A DNA stretch of 64,000 bases from Actinophytocola xinjiangensis (GTDB lineage: Bacteria; Actinomycetota; Actinomycetes; Mycobacteriales; Pseudonocardiaceae), in NCBI RefSeq assembly GCF_001921215.1, contig NZ_MSIF01000009.1, forward strand, positions 248,001-312,000, given 5' to 3'. How positions within the stretch are numbered: the stretch's first letter is position 1; each line of letters begins with the position of its first letter. Shown here piece by piece: positions 54,837-62,383 of this stretch. A model generated the notes under the pieces. The model was not told the origin of the DNA. It made no database searches and saw nothing but the letters and a program-made list of their open reading frames with translations. The position numbers were made by a program, and so were the translations under genes.

Positions 54837-55940
54837 TCAGCCGCGCAGTTTCTTCGCCGCCTCACGACCAAGACCGGGGGTCGCCTCGGGCACCGAGTCG
54901 GGGTCGATCGCGGCCTGCACGACCCGGTCGTCCTGGCCGACGAGCAGCTCGGCCTCCACCGGCACCGAGTACTTGACCAGCGCCAACGCGATCGGGCCCA
55001 GCTCGTGGTGGCGGGCCACCGAACCCACCCGGCCCACGGTCTTCCCGTCGCGCACCACCGGGTCACCCGTTTCGGGGAGGACCTCGGGCGAGCCGTCCAG
55101 GTGCAGCAGCAGCATCCGCCTCGGCGGCCGGCCCACGTTGTGCACCTTGGCGACGGTCTCCTGGCCGCGGTAGCAGCCCTTCGCGACGTGCGCGGCGACG
55201 TGCACCCAGCCGACCTCGTGCGGGATCGTGCGGTCGTCGGTGTCCACGCCGTAGCGGGCGCGGGCGGCCTCCACCCGCAGCGCCTCGTAGCCCCAGCTGC
55301 CCATCGGCCGGGCGCCCTGCCTGGTCAGCCGGTCCCACCAGGCGACGAGCTCGTCCCGGGGCACCAGCAGGTCGACCCCCAGCGGCGTGGCCCGCACGAC
55401 CACGTCCAGGCCGCCGGCCACCGCGTAGGGCTCGGTGGGCGCGGGCAGCCCGGCCGACTCCAGCAGCGACGCGGTGTCCGGGCCGAGGACCGAGAGCACC
55501 GCGCGTTCGGCGGTGGCCTCACGCAGCTCGACCTTGGACCAGAAGACCATCGACTCCAGGTAGGCCAGCAGCGGCTGTCGCCCGCCGCGCGCCCCGGTGG
55601 CCTCCGCGCCGGGGTCGGTGTCCAGCCAGACGGTGCCGTCGAGGTGGGCGAGGTCGAGGTGGGTGTCCACCCGGCCCTGGCTGTCGAGCACCAGCGCCTC
55701 GGTGCCGGCCCCGTCGGCCAGCTCGGTGACGTGCTGGGAGATGACCAGGTGCAGCCAGGCCAGCCGCTCCGGCCCGGTGACCGCGATCAGCTCCCGGTCG
55801 GACCGGTCGACGACCACGACCCGCCGCGCGGCGGCCCGCTGCTCGGCGAACGGGTCCCCGAAGTGCCACGGCACGCCCTGGTCGGGCCAGTTCTCGGGCG
55901 GCGGCACGGCACCGGCGGTGTCCAGGATCGGTGAGGTCAT
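54837..55940 (-). CDS. ygfZ: Folate-binding Fe-S cluster repair protein YgfZ
   Basis: The 367-residue GcvT-like protein has the YgfZ signature KGCYRGQE at 254-261 with Cys256. YgfZ uses tetrahydrofolate and supports the assembly or repair of iron-sulfur enzymes, such as MiaB. Its ATG overlaps the stop of the fur-family gene by four bases, so both are made from the same message, linking iron sensing with cluster maintenance. Confidence 0.94.
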   Translation of the reverse strand: MTSPILDTAGAVPPPENWPDQGVPWHFGDPFAEQRAAARRVVVVDRSDRELIAVTGPERLAWLHLVISQHVTELADGAGTEALVLDSQGRVDTHLDLAHLDGTVWLDTDPGAEATGARGGRQPLLAYLESMVFWSKVELREATAERAVLSVLGPDTASLLESAGLPAPTEPYAVAGGLDVVVRATPLGVDLLVPRDELVAWWDRLTRQGARPMGSWGYEALRVEAARARYGVDTDDRTIPHEVGWVHVAAHVAKGCYRGQETVAKVHNVGRPPRRMLLLHLDGSPEVLPETGDPVVRDGKTVGRVGSVARHHELGPIALALVKYSVPVEAELLVGQDDRVVQAAIDPDSVPEATPGLGREAAKKLRG

Positions 55941-56380
55941 GTGGCGGCTCCGGAACAGTTCCGGCAGGTGCCGGACAGGGCGAGGTGGCTCACGTCCAGT
56001 GCGAACCCGTGGCGGTCGCGCAGTGTTCCGCTCAGCTCCGCCATCACCTCGCAGGGCGCCTCGATGACCGCCCCGCAGCGGTGGCAGACCAGGTGGACGT
56101 GCCCGTGCTCGTGCACGGAGTAGTTGGGCGCGCCGTGCCCGAGGTGGGTGTGGCGCACGATGCCGAGCGTCTCCAGCAGCTCCAGCGTCCGGTAGACGGT
56201 GGTGATGTTCACCGACGGTGTGCTGCGCTGCACCCGCTGGCAGACCTGCTCGGGCGTGGCGTGCTCCAGTTCCAGCAGCGCGTCGAGCACCAGCTGGCGC
56301 TGCGGGGTCATCCGCATCCCGCGCTCGTGCAGGGTCTGCCTGAGCTGGGCGCGTTCGGCATCGAGGTTGCGCGCGCTCAC
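55937..56380 (-). CDS. Fur family metal-responsive regulator
   Basis: The 147-residue protein has the Fur winged helix (RMTPQRQLVLDALLELEHATPEQV, ... NITTVYRTLELLETLGIVRH), the metal-binding HEHGHVHLVCHRCG and a second CxxC in GTCRNCSG; the two CxxC pairs bind structural zinc. Whether it senses iron or zinc is not clear. It leads an operon with ygfZ and diverges from the class-IV aminotransferase gene. GTG 56380 was chosen, GTG 56389 is an alternative. Confidence 0.92.
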   Translation of the reverse strand: MSARNLDAERAQLRQTLHERGMRMTPQRQLVLDALLELEHATPEQVCQRVQRSTPSVNITTVYRTLELLETLGIVRHTHLGHGAPNYSVHEHGHVHLVCHRCGAVIEAPCEVMAELSGTLRDRHGFALDVSHLALSGTCRNCSGAAT

Positions 56381-56422
56381 GGTCTCCACCCCGTCAATCG
56401 TAGGCCTCTGTAGGGTTTGGCC

Positions 56423-57268
56423 ATGCGGGTGCTTGCGATGCTTGACGGAACCTTGGCCGACCCCGACGGACTGCACATCCGGGTGGACGATCTCGGACTG
56501 ACACGGGGTGACGGGATCTTCGAGACGATCCTCGTGGTCGACGGGAAACCCCGTGAGCTGGGTCCGCACCTGGACCGGCTGGAGCGCTCCGCGCGGATGC
56601 TGGAGCTGCCGACCCCCGACCGGGCCGCCTTCGAACGCTGCGCCCAGGTCGTGATCGACGCCTGGACCGGGCCGGACGAGATGGCGCTCAAGATCGTCTA
56701 CACCCGGGGCCCCGAGTTCGGCGACGGCACCCCGACCGGCTACGCCATGGGCGTGCCGATCGCCGAGAAGGTCCTGCGCAACCGGGTGGCCGGCGTCCGC
56801 GCGATCACCCTCGACCGGGGCTTCGAGCCCTCGATCGTCGCCAGCACGCCGTGGCTGCTGCTGGGCGCCAAGTCGCTGTCCTACGCGGTGAACATGGCCG
56901 CGCTGCGCTGGGCGGAGTCCCACGACGCCGAGGAGGCGATCTTCGTCGCCACCGACGGCTCGATCCTGGAGGGGCCGACGTCCAACGTGGTCGTCGCCGA
57001 CGGCCGCACGCTGCGCACCCCGCCACCGGCGCTGGGCATCCTGCGCGGCACCACCCAGGGCGCGCTGTTCCGGGCCGCCGAGCGCGCCGGCTGGGCCACC
57101 AAGGTCGAGCCGCTGCGGCTGGCCGACCTGACCTCGGCCGACGGCGTCTTCCTCGCCTCCAGCGTCCGCAAGATCACCCGGGTGCGGATGGTCGACGGTC
57201 GCCCGCTGCCCGAGGCCGCCGAGCTGCACGCCGAGCTGAGCGCGCTCTACGAGTCCGAGTACGCCTGA
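56423..57268 (+). CDS. Class IV aminotransferase, aminodeoxychorismate lyase-like
   Basis: The 281-residue fold-type IV PLP enzyme includes DDLGLTRGDGIFETI, the PLP lysine in LLLGAKSLSYAVNM, EEAIFVATDGSILEGPTSNVV and LASSVRKITRV. It most resembles actinobacterial 4-amino-4-deoxychorismate lyase (PabC), which makes p-aminobenzoate for folate, and lies next to the folate-dependent YgfZ, but D-amino-acid or branched-chain transaminases share the fold. TAGGGT ends six bases before the ATG, implying a leaderless mRNA. Confidence 0.88.
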   Translation: MRVLAMLDGTLADPDGLHIRVDDLGLTRGDGIFETILVVDGKPRELGPHLDRLERSARMLELPTPDRAAFERCAQVVIDAWTGPDEMALKIVYTRGPEFGDGTPTGYAMGVPIAEKVLRNRVAGVRAITLDRGFEPSIVASTPWLLLGAKSLSYAVNMAALRWAESHDAEEAIFVATDGSILEGPTSNVVVADGRTLRTPPPALGILRGTTQGALFRAAERAGWATKVEPLRLADLTSADGVFLASSVRKITRVRMVDGRPLPEAAELHAELSALYESEYA

Positions 57269-57272
57269 TCCC

Positions 57273-57914
57273 TCAGCCCGCCACCCGGCGCAACAGCGCC
57301 GAGGTGTGCGGCTGCAGCGGCTGGCCGACCATCGCGCGCTCCTCGACGTAGGCCAGGTCGCCGTTGTTGACCAGGCCGTAGAGCCGCTTGGCGCCGTTGA
57401 CCTCCTTGGCGGTGGCCGTGCGCATGGTGACGTCGGTGGCCAGCTCCCAGGACGTCTGGGTCCTCGGCTCGCCGTAGAAGATCTCGATCACGCCGGTGGC
57501 GTGCGCCAGCAGCAGCTCGATGGTGTCGTCCTCGCCGGGCCGCCACCAGCCGACCTCGCGGGCCGCCGGGCGAATCACCTTGCCGTCGGCGTCGAGCAGC
57601 CACGCCCGCGACTCGTAGTACAGGAACGGCCGGCCGTCGTGGGCGAAGGTGACCTGCTGGCCGAAGTGCTGCGACTCGATCGTCGGGTACACGACCTCGC
57701 CCTCGCCGCGCCACACGCCGACCAGCGGCAGCAGCGCCAGCAGCCGGTCGTTGAGGTTCGCGCCGTCGCGCAGGTTGGCCGTATCGTTGGGGACCGGCAG
57801 GTCCTCCCACCGCGGGAGGTTGCGCGAGCGGGTGGTCGCCGCGCGTTCGGCGGCCGCGCGGACCGCCGCGTCACCGCTGCCGGGAACCGGACCGTTGGTC
57901 TCCGGCTCGCTCAT
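57273..57914 (-). CDS. Nitrobindin-type FABP-like heme-binding protein
   Basis: The 213-residue protein has the nitrobindin pattern: GVWRGEGEVVYPTIESQHFGQQV, SRAWLLDADGKVIRPAAREVGWWRPG and THATGVIEIFYGE-type beta-strands in a ten-stranded barrel. Relatives bind ferric heme and isomerise peroxynitrite. The 50-residue N-terminal extension is variable. It converges on the class-IV aminotransferase and is coupled by ATGA to a tiny ORF upstream. Confidence 0.9.
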   Translation of the reverse strand: MSEPETNGPVPGSGDAAVRAAAERAATTRSRNLPRWEDLPVPNDTANLRDGANLNDRLLALLPLVGVWRGEGEVVYPTIESQHFGQQVTFAHDGRPFLYYESRAWLLDADGKVIRPAAREVGWWRPGEDDTIELLLAHATGVIEIFYGEPRTQTSWELATDVTMRTATAKEVNGAKRLYGLVNNGDLAYVEERAMVGQPLQPHTSALLRRVAG

Positions 57915-58006
57915 CGCACCCGCCCCAGACGCAGGGTGAGCACGGCCAGCGACCCGGTGGTGGCCAGCGCGGCGACGATCAACACGACGGTCGAGAACAG
58001 TTCCAC
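57911..58006 (-). CDS. Possible 31-residue single-TM protein coupled to the nitrobindin gene
   Basis: A GTG-started ORF encodes a 31-residue peptide with one hydrophobic helix (VVLIVAALATTGSLAVL) and a basic end. Its stop overlaps the ATG of the nitrobindin gene by four bases, a pattern expected of real coupled genes. No strong ribosome site is evident before the GTG. It is a small membrane protein candidate without known function. Confidence 0.5.
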   Translation of the reverse strand: MELFSTVVLIVAALATTGSLAVLTLRLGRVR

Positions 58007-58021
58007 CCGGCGAGGATATGC

Positions 58022-58059
58022 GAACGCGGGACGGCCGCTCCGGCGACCGCCCCGCGTTC
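58022..58059 (-). terminator. Probable terminator between the sulfurtransferase operon and the nitrobindin pair
   Basis: Nine-base arms GAACGCGGG and CCCGCGTTC enclose a GC-rich loop that can pair further. On the reverse strand it lies 15 bases after the DUF1416 stop and just upstream of the next GTG. No T-run follows. Confidence 0.6.
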
Positions 58060-58074
58060 TCGGGTGAAGCTCTG

Positions 58075-58386
58075 CTAACCGACCGTCACCGCGACCGGGT
58101 GCAGGCCAGGGGCGTCGGCGACGACCCTGGCCTCGCCGTTGCCGGTGCGGTGCAGCGCGCGCACGGTCCACTGGCCGGGCGCGGCGAAGAACCGGAAGTC
58201 ACCCTCGGGCGAGGACACGACCTCGGCGGTGAACTCGCCGCTCGCGTCGAGCAGCCGCACGAACGCGCCGCCGACCGGCGCGCCGTCGGCGGTCACCTTC
58301 CCGCCGAGCACGATCTCCTTGCCCAGGTCGACCCCCGGGGGCAGCGCCGCCGTCTGCTCCGGCGCGCCGCATCCGTCGTTGCTCAT
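58075..58386 (-). CDS. DUF1416 (SseC-type) sulfur metabolism protein
   Basis: This 103-residue protein is a conserved companion of actinobacterial rhodaneses, similar to mycobacterial SseC2. It begins MSNDGCGAPEQTAALP, with a Cys in a motif kept by the family, then shows a beta-sandwich pattern (GKVTADGAPVGGAFVRLLDASGEFTAEV). It lies 22 bases after the sulfurtransferase stop, on the same transcript. The exact role is unknown; it may be a sulfur acceptor. Confidence 0.9.
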   Translation of the reverse strand: MSNDGCGAPEQTAALPPGVDLGKEIVLGGKVTADGAPVGGAFVRLLDASGEFTAEVVSSPEGDFRFFAAPGQWTVRALHRTGNGEARVVADAPGLHPVAVTVG

Positions 58387-58408
58387 CCGCGTCTCCTCAC
58401 CAGATGTC

Positions 58409-59251
58409 TCAGTTGGTGCCGGGGCCGACCTCGACCGGCACGCCGACCAGCGAGCCGTACTCGGTCCACGAGCCGTCGTAGTTCTTCACGTCCGAGTGGC
58501 CAAGCAGCTCGTGCAGCGCGAACCAGGTGTGCGAGCTGCGCTCACCGATGCGGCAGTAGGCGATGGTGGCCTTGCCGTCGTCGATGCCGGCCTCGCGGTA
58601 CAGCTCGCGCAGCTCGTCCTCGCTCCTGAACGTGCCGTCCTCGTTGGCCGCCTTGCTCCACGGCACGTTGATCGCCGACGGGATGTGCCCGGCGCGCTGC
58701 GCCTGCTCCTGGGGCAGGTGGGCCGGCGCGAGCAGCTTGCCGGAGAACTCGTCCGGCGAGCGGACGTCGACCAGGTTCTTCGTGGCGATGGCGTCGACCA
58801 CCTCGTCGCGGAACGCGCGGATGGCCTTGTCCTGCTCCTGGGCGACGTACTGGGTCTCCTCGCGGGTGACCGCGTCCTTGGACAGCGGGCGCCCGTCGAG
58901 CTCCCACTTCTTGCGGCCGCCGTCGAGCAGCTGCACGGCCTGGTGGCCGTAGAGCTTGAAGTACCAGTAGGCGTAGGCGGCGAACCAGTTGTTGTTGCCG
59001 CCGTAGAGGACGACCCGGTCCCCGTTGGCGATGCCCCTGGCCGACAGGAGCTTCTCGAACCCGGCACGGTCGACGAAGTCGCGGCGGACCGGGTCCTGCA
59101 GGTCGGTCCGCCAGTCGATCTTCACTGCACCGGGGATGTGGCCGCCGTCGTACGCGGAGGTGTCCTCGTCGACCTCGACGAACACCACCCCCGGGGTTGC
59201 GAGGTTCTCCTCGGCCCATTCGGCCGTGACCAAGACGTCTTCGCGGCTCAT
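58409..59251 (-). CDS. Thiosulfate/3-mercaptopyruvate sulfurtransferase, two rhodanese domains
   Basis: The 280-residue protein has two tandem rhodanese domains; the second carries the active-site loop CRIGERSS with nucleophile Cys233, as in CysA2/SseA of mycobacteria. The first domain (DTSAYDGGHIPGAVKIDW) lacks the cysteine, as is usual. It moves sulfane sulfur to acceptors. GGAGAGAG precedes the ATG. A cysteine-containing leader peptide is encoded 107 bases upstream, indicating cysteine-sensitive control. Confidence 0.93.
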   Translation of the reverse strand: MSREDVLVTAEWAEENLATPGVVFVEVDEDTSAYDGGHIPGAVKIDWRTDLQDPVRRDFVDRAGFEKLLSARGIANGDRVVLYGGNNNWFAAYAYWYFKLYGHQAVQLLDGGRKKWELDGRPLSKDAVTREETQYVAQEQDKAIRAFRDEVVDAIATKNLVDVRSPDEFSGKLLAPAHLPQEQAQRAGHIPSAINVPWSKAANEDGTFRSEDELRELYREAGIDDGKATIAYCRIGERSSHTWFALHELLGHSDVKNYDGSWTEYGSLVGVPVEVGPGTN

Positions 59252-59358
59252 TGGCGCGCTCTCTCCTTCGAATGTGGGTCTCGCAGCCGAACCTCCCCTG
59301 ACCGCGGCTGCTGGGTGGTGGGAACCAGCGCGGGCGAAGGCGTGTCGCGGTCCGCCCG

Positions 59359-59448
59359 TCAGTCGGTGGCCAGACACAGGCTCGAGTCGACGCGGCAGTA
59401 GTCCACTGCCCGCCTTCTCGTCAGTGGCCTGGTCAGCAAGGAGTGCAC
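59359..59448 (-). CDS. Cysteine-containing leader peptide (attenuation uORF)
   Basis: This 29-residue GTG-started ORF contains the segment LTRRRAVDYCRV, which matches the actinobacterial family annotated as putative leader peptide. Two Cys codons, TGC and TGT, lie at residues 18 and 25 before the stop. A TAGTGT box at 59461-59456 ends seven bases before the GTG, so the transcript starts at the peptide itself. Stalling on scarce cysteine is expected to change folding of the downstream 107 bases and open the sulfurtransferase ribosome site. Such uORFs are known in mycobacteria; that this one works likewise is inferred. Confidence 0.82.
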   Translation of the reverse strand: MHSLLTRPLTRRRAVDYCRVDSSLCLATD

Positions 59449-59468
59449 GCCATGAACACTACCGGCGT

Positions 59469-59507
59469 CTCCCTACCCCTGGGAGGGCCGTCCACCAGGT
59501 GGGACGG
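59469..59507 (-). terminator. Two adjacent hairpins after the LmeA-like gene
   Basis: On the reverse strand, CCGTCC/GGACGG with an eight-base loop is followed by CTCCC/GGGAG with a seven-base loop, starting 16 bases after the lmeA stop. They could end the lmeA transcript before the leader-peptide promoter. No T-run follows. Confidence 0.4.
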
Positions 59508-59522
59508 TGGTGTTCGCCCTGG

Positions 59523-60416
59523 TCAGCCGCCGAACAGCACGTCCCAGGCCTTGCCCTTGACCGACAGCACGCCCGGTTCGACGCTCACCGCGGTCGGCGT
59601 GACGGTGAACGGCAGCTCACCGGGGTCGAGGGTGACCTTGAGGGCCTCCAGCAGCTGGGCCTCGATCACCTCGGGGAACCGGCCGCCGTCGCCGAGCACG
59701 CTGTTGCTCAGCTCCAGGCGCGCCGGGGCGAAGCTCGCCTTCGCGTCGACCAGGGTGATGAGGCCGAACGCGCACAGGTCGGTCTCCTCGCCGCCGAGGT
59801 CGACGGTCGCGCACAGCCGGGCGCCGGCCATGGTGTCGTCCTCGTTCTCCAGCTCCTCGGCGCGCTCGGCGGCGGCCTGCTCCTCGTCGGTGCGTTCGTC
59901 GGGGTTGGTCAGGGCGTCCTGCTCGCTGATCGGGTCGATCGTCAGGTTGGTGATCGAGGAGATCAGCGGGTTCTCGTTCTCCAGCAGGGCGCGGGTGACG
60001 TCGGAGGCCTTGACCCGCACCTGGCCCTCGACCTCACGTACCCGCACGCCCCGCAGCTCGCCGGAGACCAGGTCGCCCAGCGGGGCGATGACGCCCATCA
60101 GGTCGACGTGCACCTCCAGGTCACGCAGCGTGTCCTGGACGGGGACGCCCTTGGCGTCGATGGCGACGTGATCGTACTCACCCGAGATGGCCTGGGTGAG
60201 GAACGAGATGCCGTGCACCTTCACCGACGGGTCGTCGGTGAGGCTGAACTGTTCGCGGGCGCGCTTGGAGACCTGGTACTCGAACATGGCCGCCGCGCCG
60301 AAGTCGGCCACGACCAGCAGGCCGAGCACGACCACGAGCGTGATGACGAGCCTGCGCGTCCGCCGTCGCCGCCTTGGCTTCGCGCGCGGGGTGCCGGGGT
60401 CGGTCGTGGTCGTCAT
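59523..60416 (-). CDS. lmeA: LmeA-like DUF2993 phospholipid-binding protein
   Basis: The 297-residue protein has an Arg-rich N-terminus followed by one hydrophobic segment (about 20-42, LVITLVVVLGLLVVADFGAA) that acts as a signal anchor, then a DUF2993 domain. A Glu/Asp-rich insertion sits near residues 175-200. In mycobacteria the syntenic gene (Rv0817c) encodes LmeA, needed for lipomannan elongation. Synteny here (sulfurtransferase, this gene, glnR, mshD) supports orthology, though lipomannan synthesis in this organism is not shown. Confidence 0.8.
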   Translation of the reverse strand: MTTTTDPGTPRAKPRRRRRTRRLVITLVVVLGLLVVADFGAAAMFEYQVSKRAREQFSLTDDPSVKVHGISFLTQAISGEYDHVAIDAKGVPVQDTLRDLEVHVDLMGVIAPLGDLVSGELRGVRVREVEGQVRVKASDVTRALLENENPLISSITNLTIDPISEQDALTNPDERTDEEQAAAERAEELENEDDTMAGARLCATVDLGGEETDLCAFGLITLVDAKASFAPARLELSNSVLGDGGRFPEVIEAQLLEALKVTLDPGELPFTVTPTAVSVEPGVLSVKGKAWDVLFGG

Positions 60417-60589
60417 GGGGTCATGGTCCTCGGGGCGTCGGGGCGGGGTTCACGGGGTGTGCGCGCCGGTGTTCCGGTCGGGCCGTTGGTGCTCTCGTGT
60501 GACACCTACGTCACGACCAGGACATTTAGCGGGCACAGCGGTTATTCTCCCGGAAAGCCACGGAGCTTCCCAGAGAGGCGGGCCCAGAC

Positions 60590-61306
60590 ATGAGCCTCGA
60601 CCTGCTGCTGCTCACCGCGGACCCAACGCCGGGCTCGGTGGTGCCTTCCCTGATGCTGCTGCCACACCACGTGCGCACCCAGGCCCCTGAGGTGACCGCG
60701 TTGCTCGACGCCGGATCCCGCGACGTCGTGCTCGTCGACGCGCGCGTGGACCTGGCCGCCGCCAAGAGCCTGTGCCGGCTGCTCACCAGCGGTGGTGACA
60801 GCGTGCCGGTGATGGCGGTCGTGAACGAGGGCGGTCTGGTCGCCGTCAACCCCGAGTGGCGGGTGGACGACATCCTGCTGCCGACCGCCGGCCCGGCCGA
60901 GGTGGACGCCCGGCTGCGGCTGCTGACCTCACGCGGGCCGGCGGGCGCGCCGGGCACCGACGGCGCGCTGCGCCTGGGTGAGCTGGTGATCGACGAGGCC
61001 ACGTACATGGCGCGGCTGCGCGGACGCCCGCTGGACCTCACCTACAAGGAGTTCGAGCTGCTCAAGTACCTCGCCCAGCACGCCGGCCGGGTGTTCACCC
61101 GGGCGCAGCTGCTGCAGGAGGTCTGGGGCTACGACTTCTTCGGCGGCACCCGCACGGTCGACGTCCACGTGCGGCGGCTGCGGGCCAAGCTGGGCACCGA
61201 GCACGAGCAGATGATCGGCACGGTGCGCAACGTCGGCTACAAGTTCGTCCAGCAGCCCAAGGCCGCCGGGCACGACCTCGCCTCCGAGGACCGGGTCCGC
61301 CGCTGA
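60590..61306 (+). CDS. glnR: GlnR orphan OmpR-family nitrogen regulator
   Basis: The 238-residue protein has a receiver-like domain lacking a full acidic pocket (one Asp in [10 protein letters not shown]) and a C-terminal winged helix [54 protein letters not shown]. GlnR has no partner kinase and controls nitrogen assimilation genes. The ATG follows AGAGAGGCGGG. It is divergent from the LmeA-like gene and just before mshD, as in mycobacteria. Confidence 0.93.
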   Translation: MSLDLLLLTADPTPGSVVPSLMLLPHHVRTQAPEVTALLDAGSRDVVLVDARVDLAAAKSLCRLLTSGGDSVPVMAVVNEGGLVAVNPEWRVDDILLPTAGPAEVDARLRLLTSRGPAGAPGTDGALRLGELVIDEATYMARLRGRPLDLTYKEFELLKYLAQHAGRVFTRAQLLQEVWGYDFFGGTRTVDVHVRRLRAKLGTEHEQMIGTVRNVGYKFVQQPKAAGHDLASEDRVRR

Positions 61307-61321
61307 CGGTACGGTCGGGTC

Positions 61322-62227
61322 GTGGTGACCTTGACCTGGCTCGACGCCCTGTCCGACGACTCCGCCGACGACTCTGCCGACGGGGCCGCCGTCCGGGCGC
61401 TGCTGCGCGCCGCCGGCGAGCACGACGGCCGGCCGGAGGTCGACGCCGACGGCCCGCTGCCGCGCGAGTTCCGGGGCGGTCGCCACCTGCTGGCCACCGA
61501 CACCGACGGGTCGGTCGTGGGGTACGCGCACCTGGACACCGGCGGTGACGCGTTCGGCAACGGGGTCGTGGAGCTGATCGTGGCGCCGGACCGGCGGCGT
61601 GCGGGGGTCGGCGGCCGGCTGGTGGCCGAGGTGCTGACCGTCGACGGCCCGCTGCGGCTGTGGTCGCACGGCGACCACCCGGGCGCGGTCGCGCTGGCGA
61701 AGCGGCACGGCCTGGCCAGGGTGCGGGAGCTGCTGCGGATGCGACTGGGGCCCGGCGGTGAGCTGCCGGAGCGGGCGCTGCCGGGGCACCTGCGGCTGCG
61801 GACGTTCGAGCCGGGCCGGGACGAGGACGCGGTGATCGGGGTCAACGCGCGCGCGTTCGACTGGCACCCCGAGCAGGGGCAGCTCAGCGTCGAGGAGCTG
61901 GTGGCCACCGAGGGCGAGTCGTGGTTCGACCCGGCGGGGTTCTTCCTGGCCGTGGACGGTGACGACGACCGTGACCGGGTCGTCGGCTTCCACTGGACCA
62001 AGGTTCACCCGGACGGGATCGGCGAGGTGTACGTCGTCGGGGTCGACCCGGACGCGCAGGGCGGTGGTCTCGGCACCGCTCTGACCCTGGTCGGCCTGCG
62101 TCACCTGCGGGAGTCGGGGATCGACGAGATCATTCTGTACGTCGAGTCGGACAACGCTCCGGCCGTGGCCGTGTACACCCGGTTGGGGTTCACCGTTGCC
62201 GAAACGGATGTTTCGTACCAGCGCTGA
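61322..62227 (+). CDS. mshD: Mycothiol synthase
   Basis: The 301-residue protein has two tandem GNAT domains; the second holds the acetyl-CoA-binding block VVGVDPDAQGGGLGTALTLVGLRHL. The last residues (SDNAPAVAVYTRLGFTVAETDVSYQ) match MshD. It acetylates Cys-GlcN-Ins, the final step in making mycothiol, the main thiol of actinobacteria. A TACGGT box ends six bases before the GTG, predicting a leaderless transcript independent of glnR. Confidence 0.95.
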   Translation: MVTLTWLDALSDDSADDSADGAAVRALLRAAGEHDGRPEVDADGPLPREFRGGRHLLATDTDGSVVGYAHLDTGGDAFGNGVVELIVAPDRRRAGVGGRLVAEVLTVDGPLRLWSHGDHPGAVALAKRHGLARVRELLRMRLGPGGELPERALPGHLRLRTFEPGRDEDAVIGVNARAFDWHPEQGQLSVEELVATEGESWFDPAGFFLAVDGDDDRDRVVGFHWTKVHPDGIGEVYVVGVDPDAQGGGLGTALTLVGLRHLRESGIDEIILYVESDNAPAVAVYTRLGFTVAETDVSYQR

Positions 62228-62264
62228 CCGTTACGTAGAGCAACAAAGGTCACAATTCGAGGTT

Positions 62265-62286
62265 GTTCACCTCGCGTTCATCTCTA
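62265..62286 (+). promoter_or_regulatory. PHO box (PhoP binding site) upstream of pstS
   Basis: Two adjoining 11-base units, GTTCACCTCGC and GTTCATCTCTA, match the actinobacterial PhoP direct-repeat consensus. They end 97 bases before the pstS GTG. Activation under phosphate shortage is expected. Confidence 0.8.
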
Positions 62287-62383
62287 CAGGGCTGACCGTC
62301 CACTCCTCTTCCTTAACGTCCGCGCTGTGCCGTCCGGACATCCCCGGATCGGGCGCCTCTACGACACACCCCGAGAGGAAACA

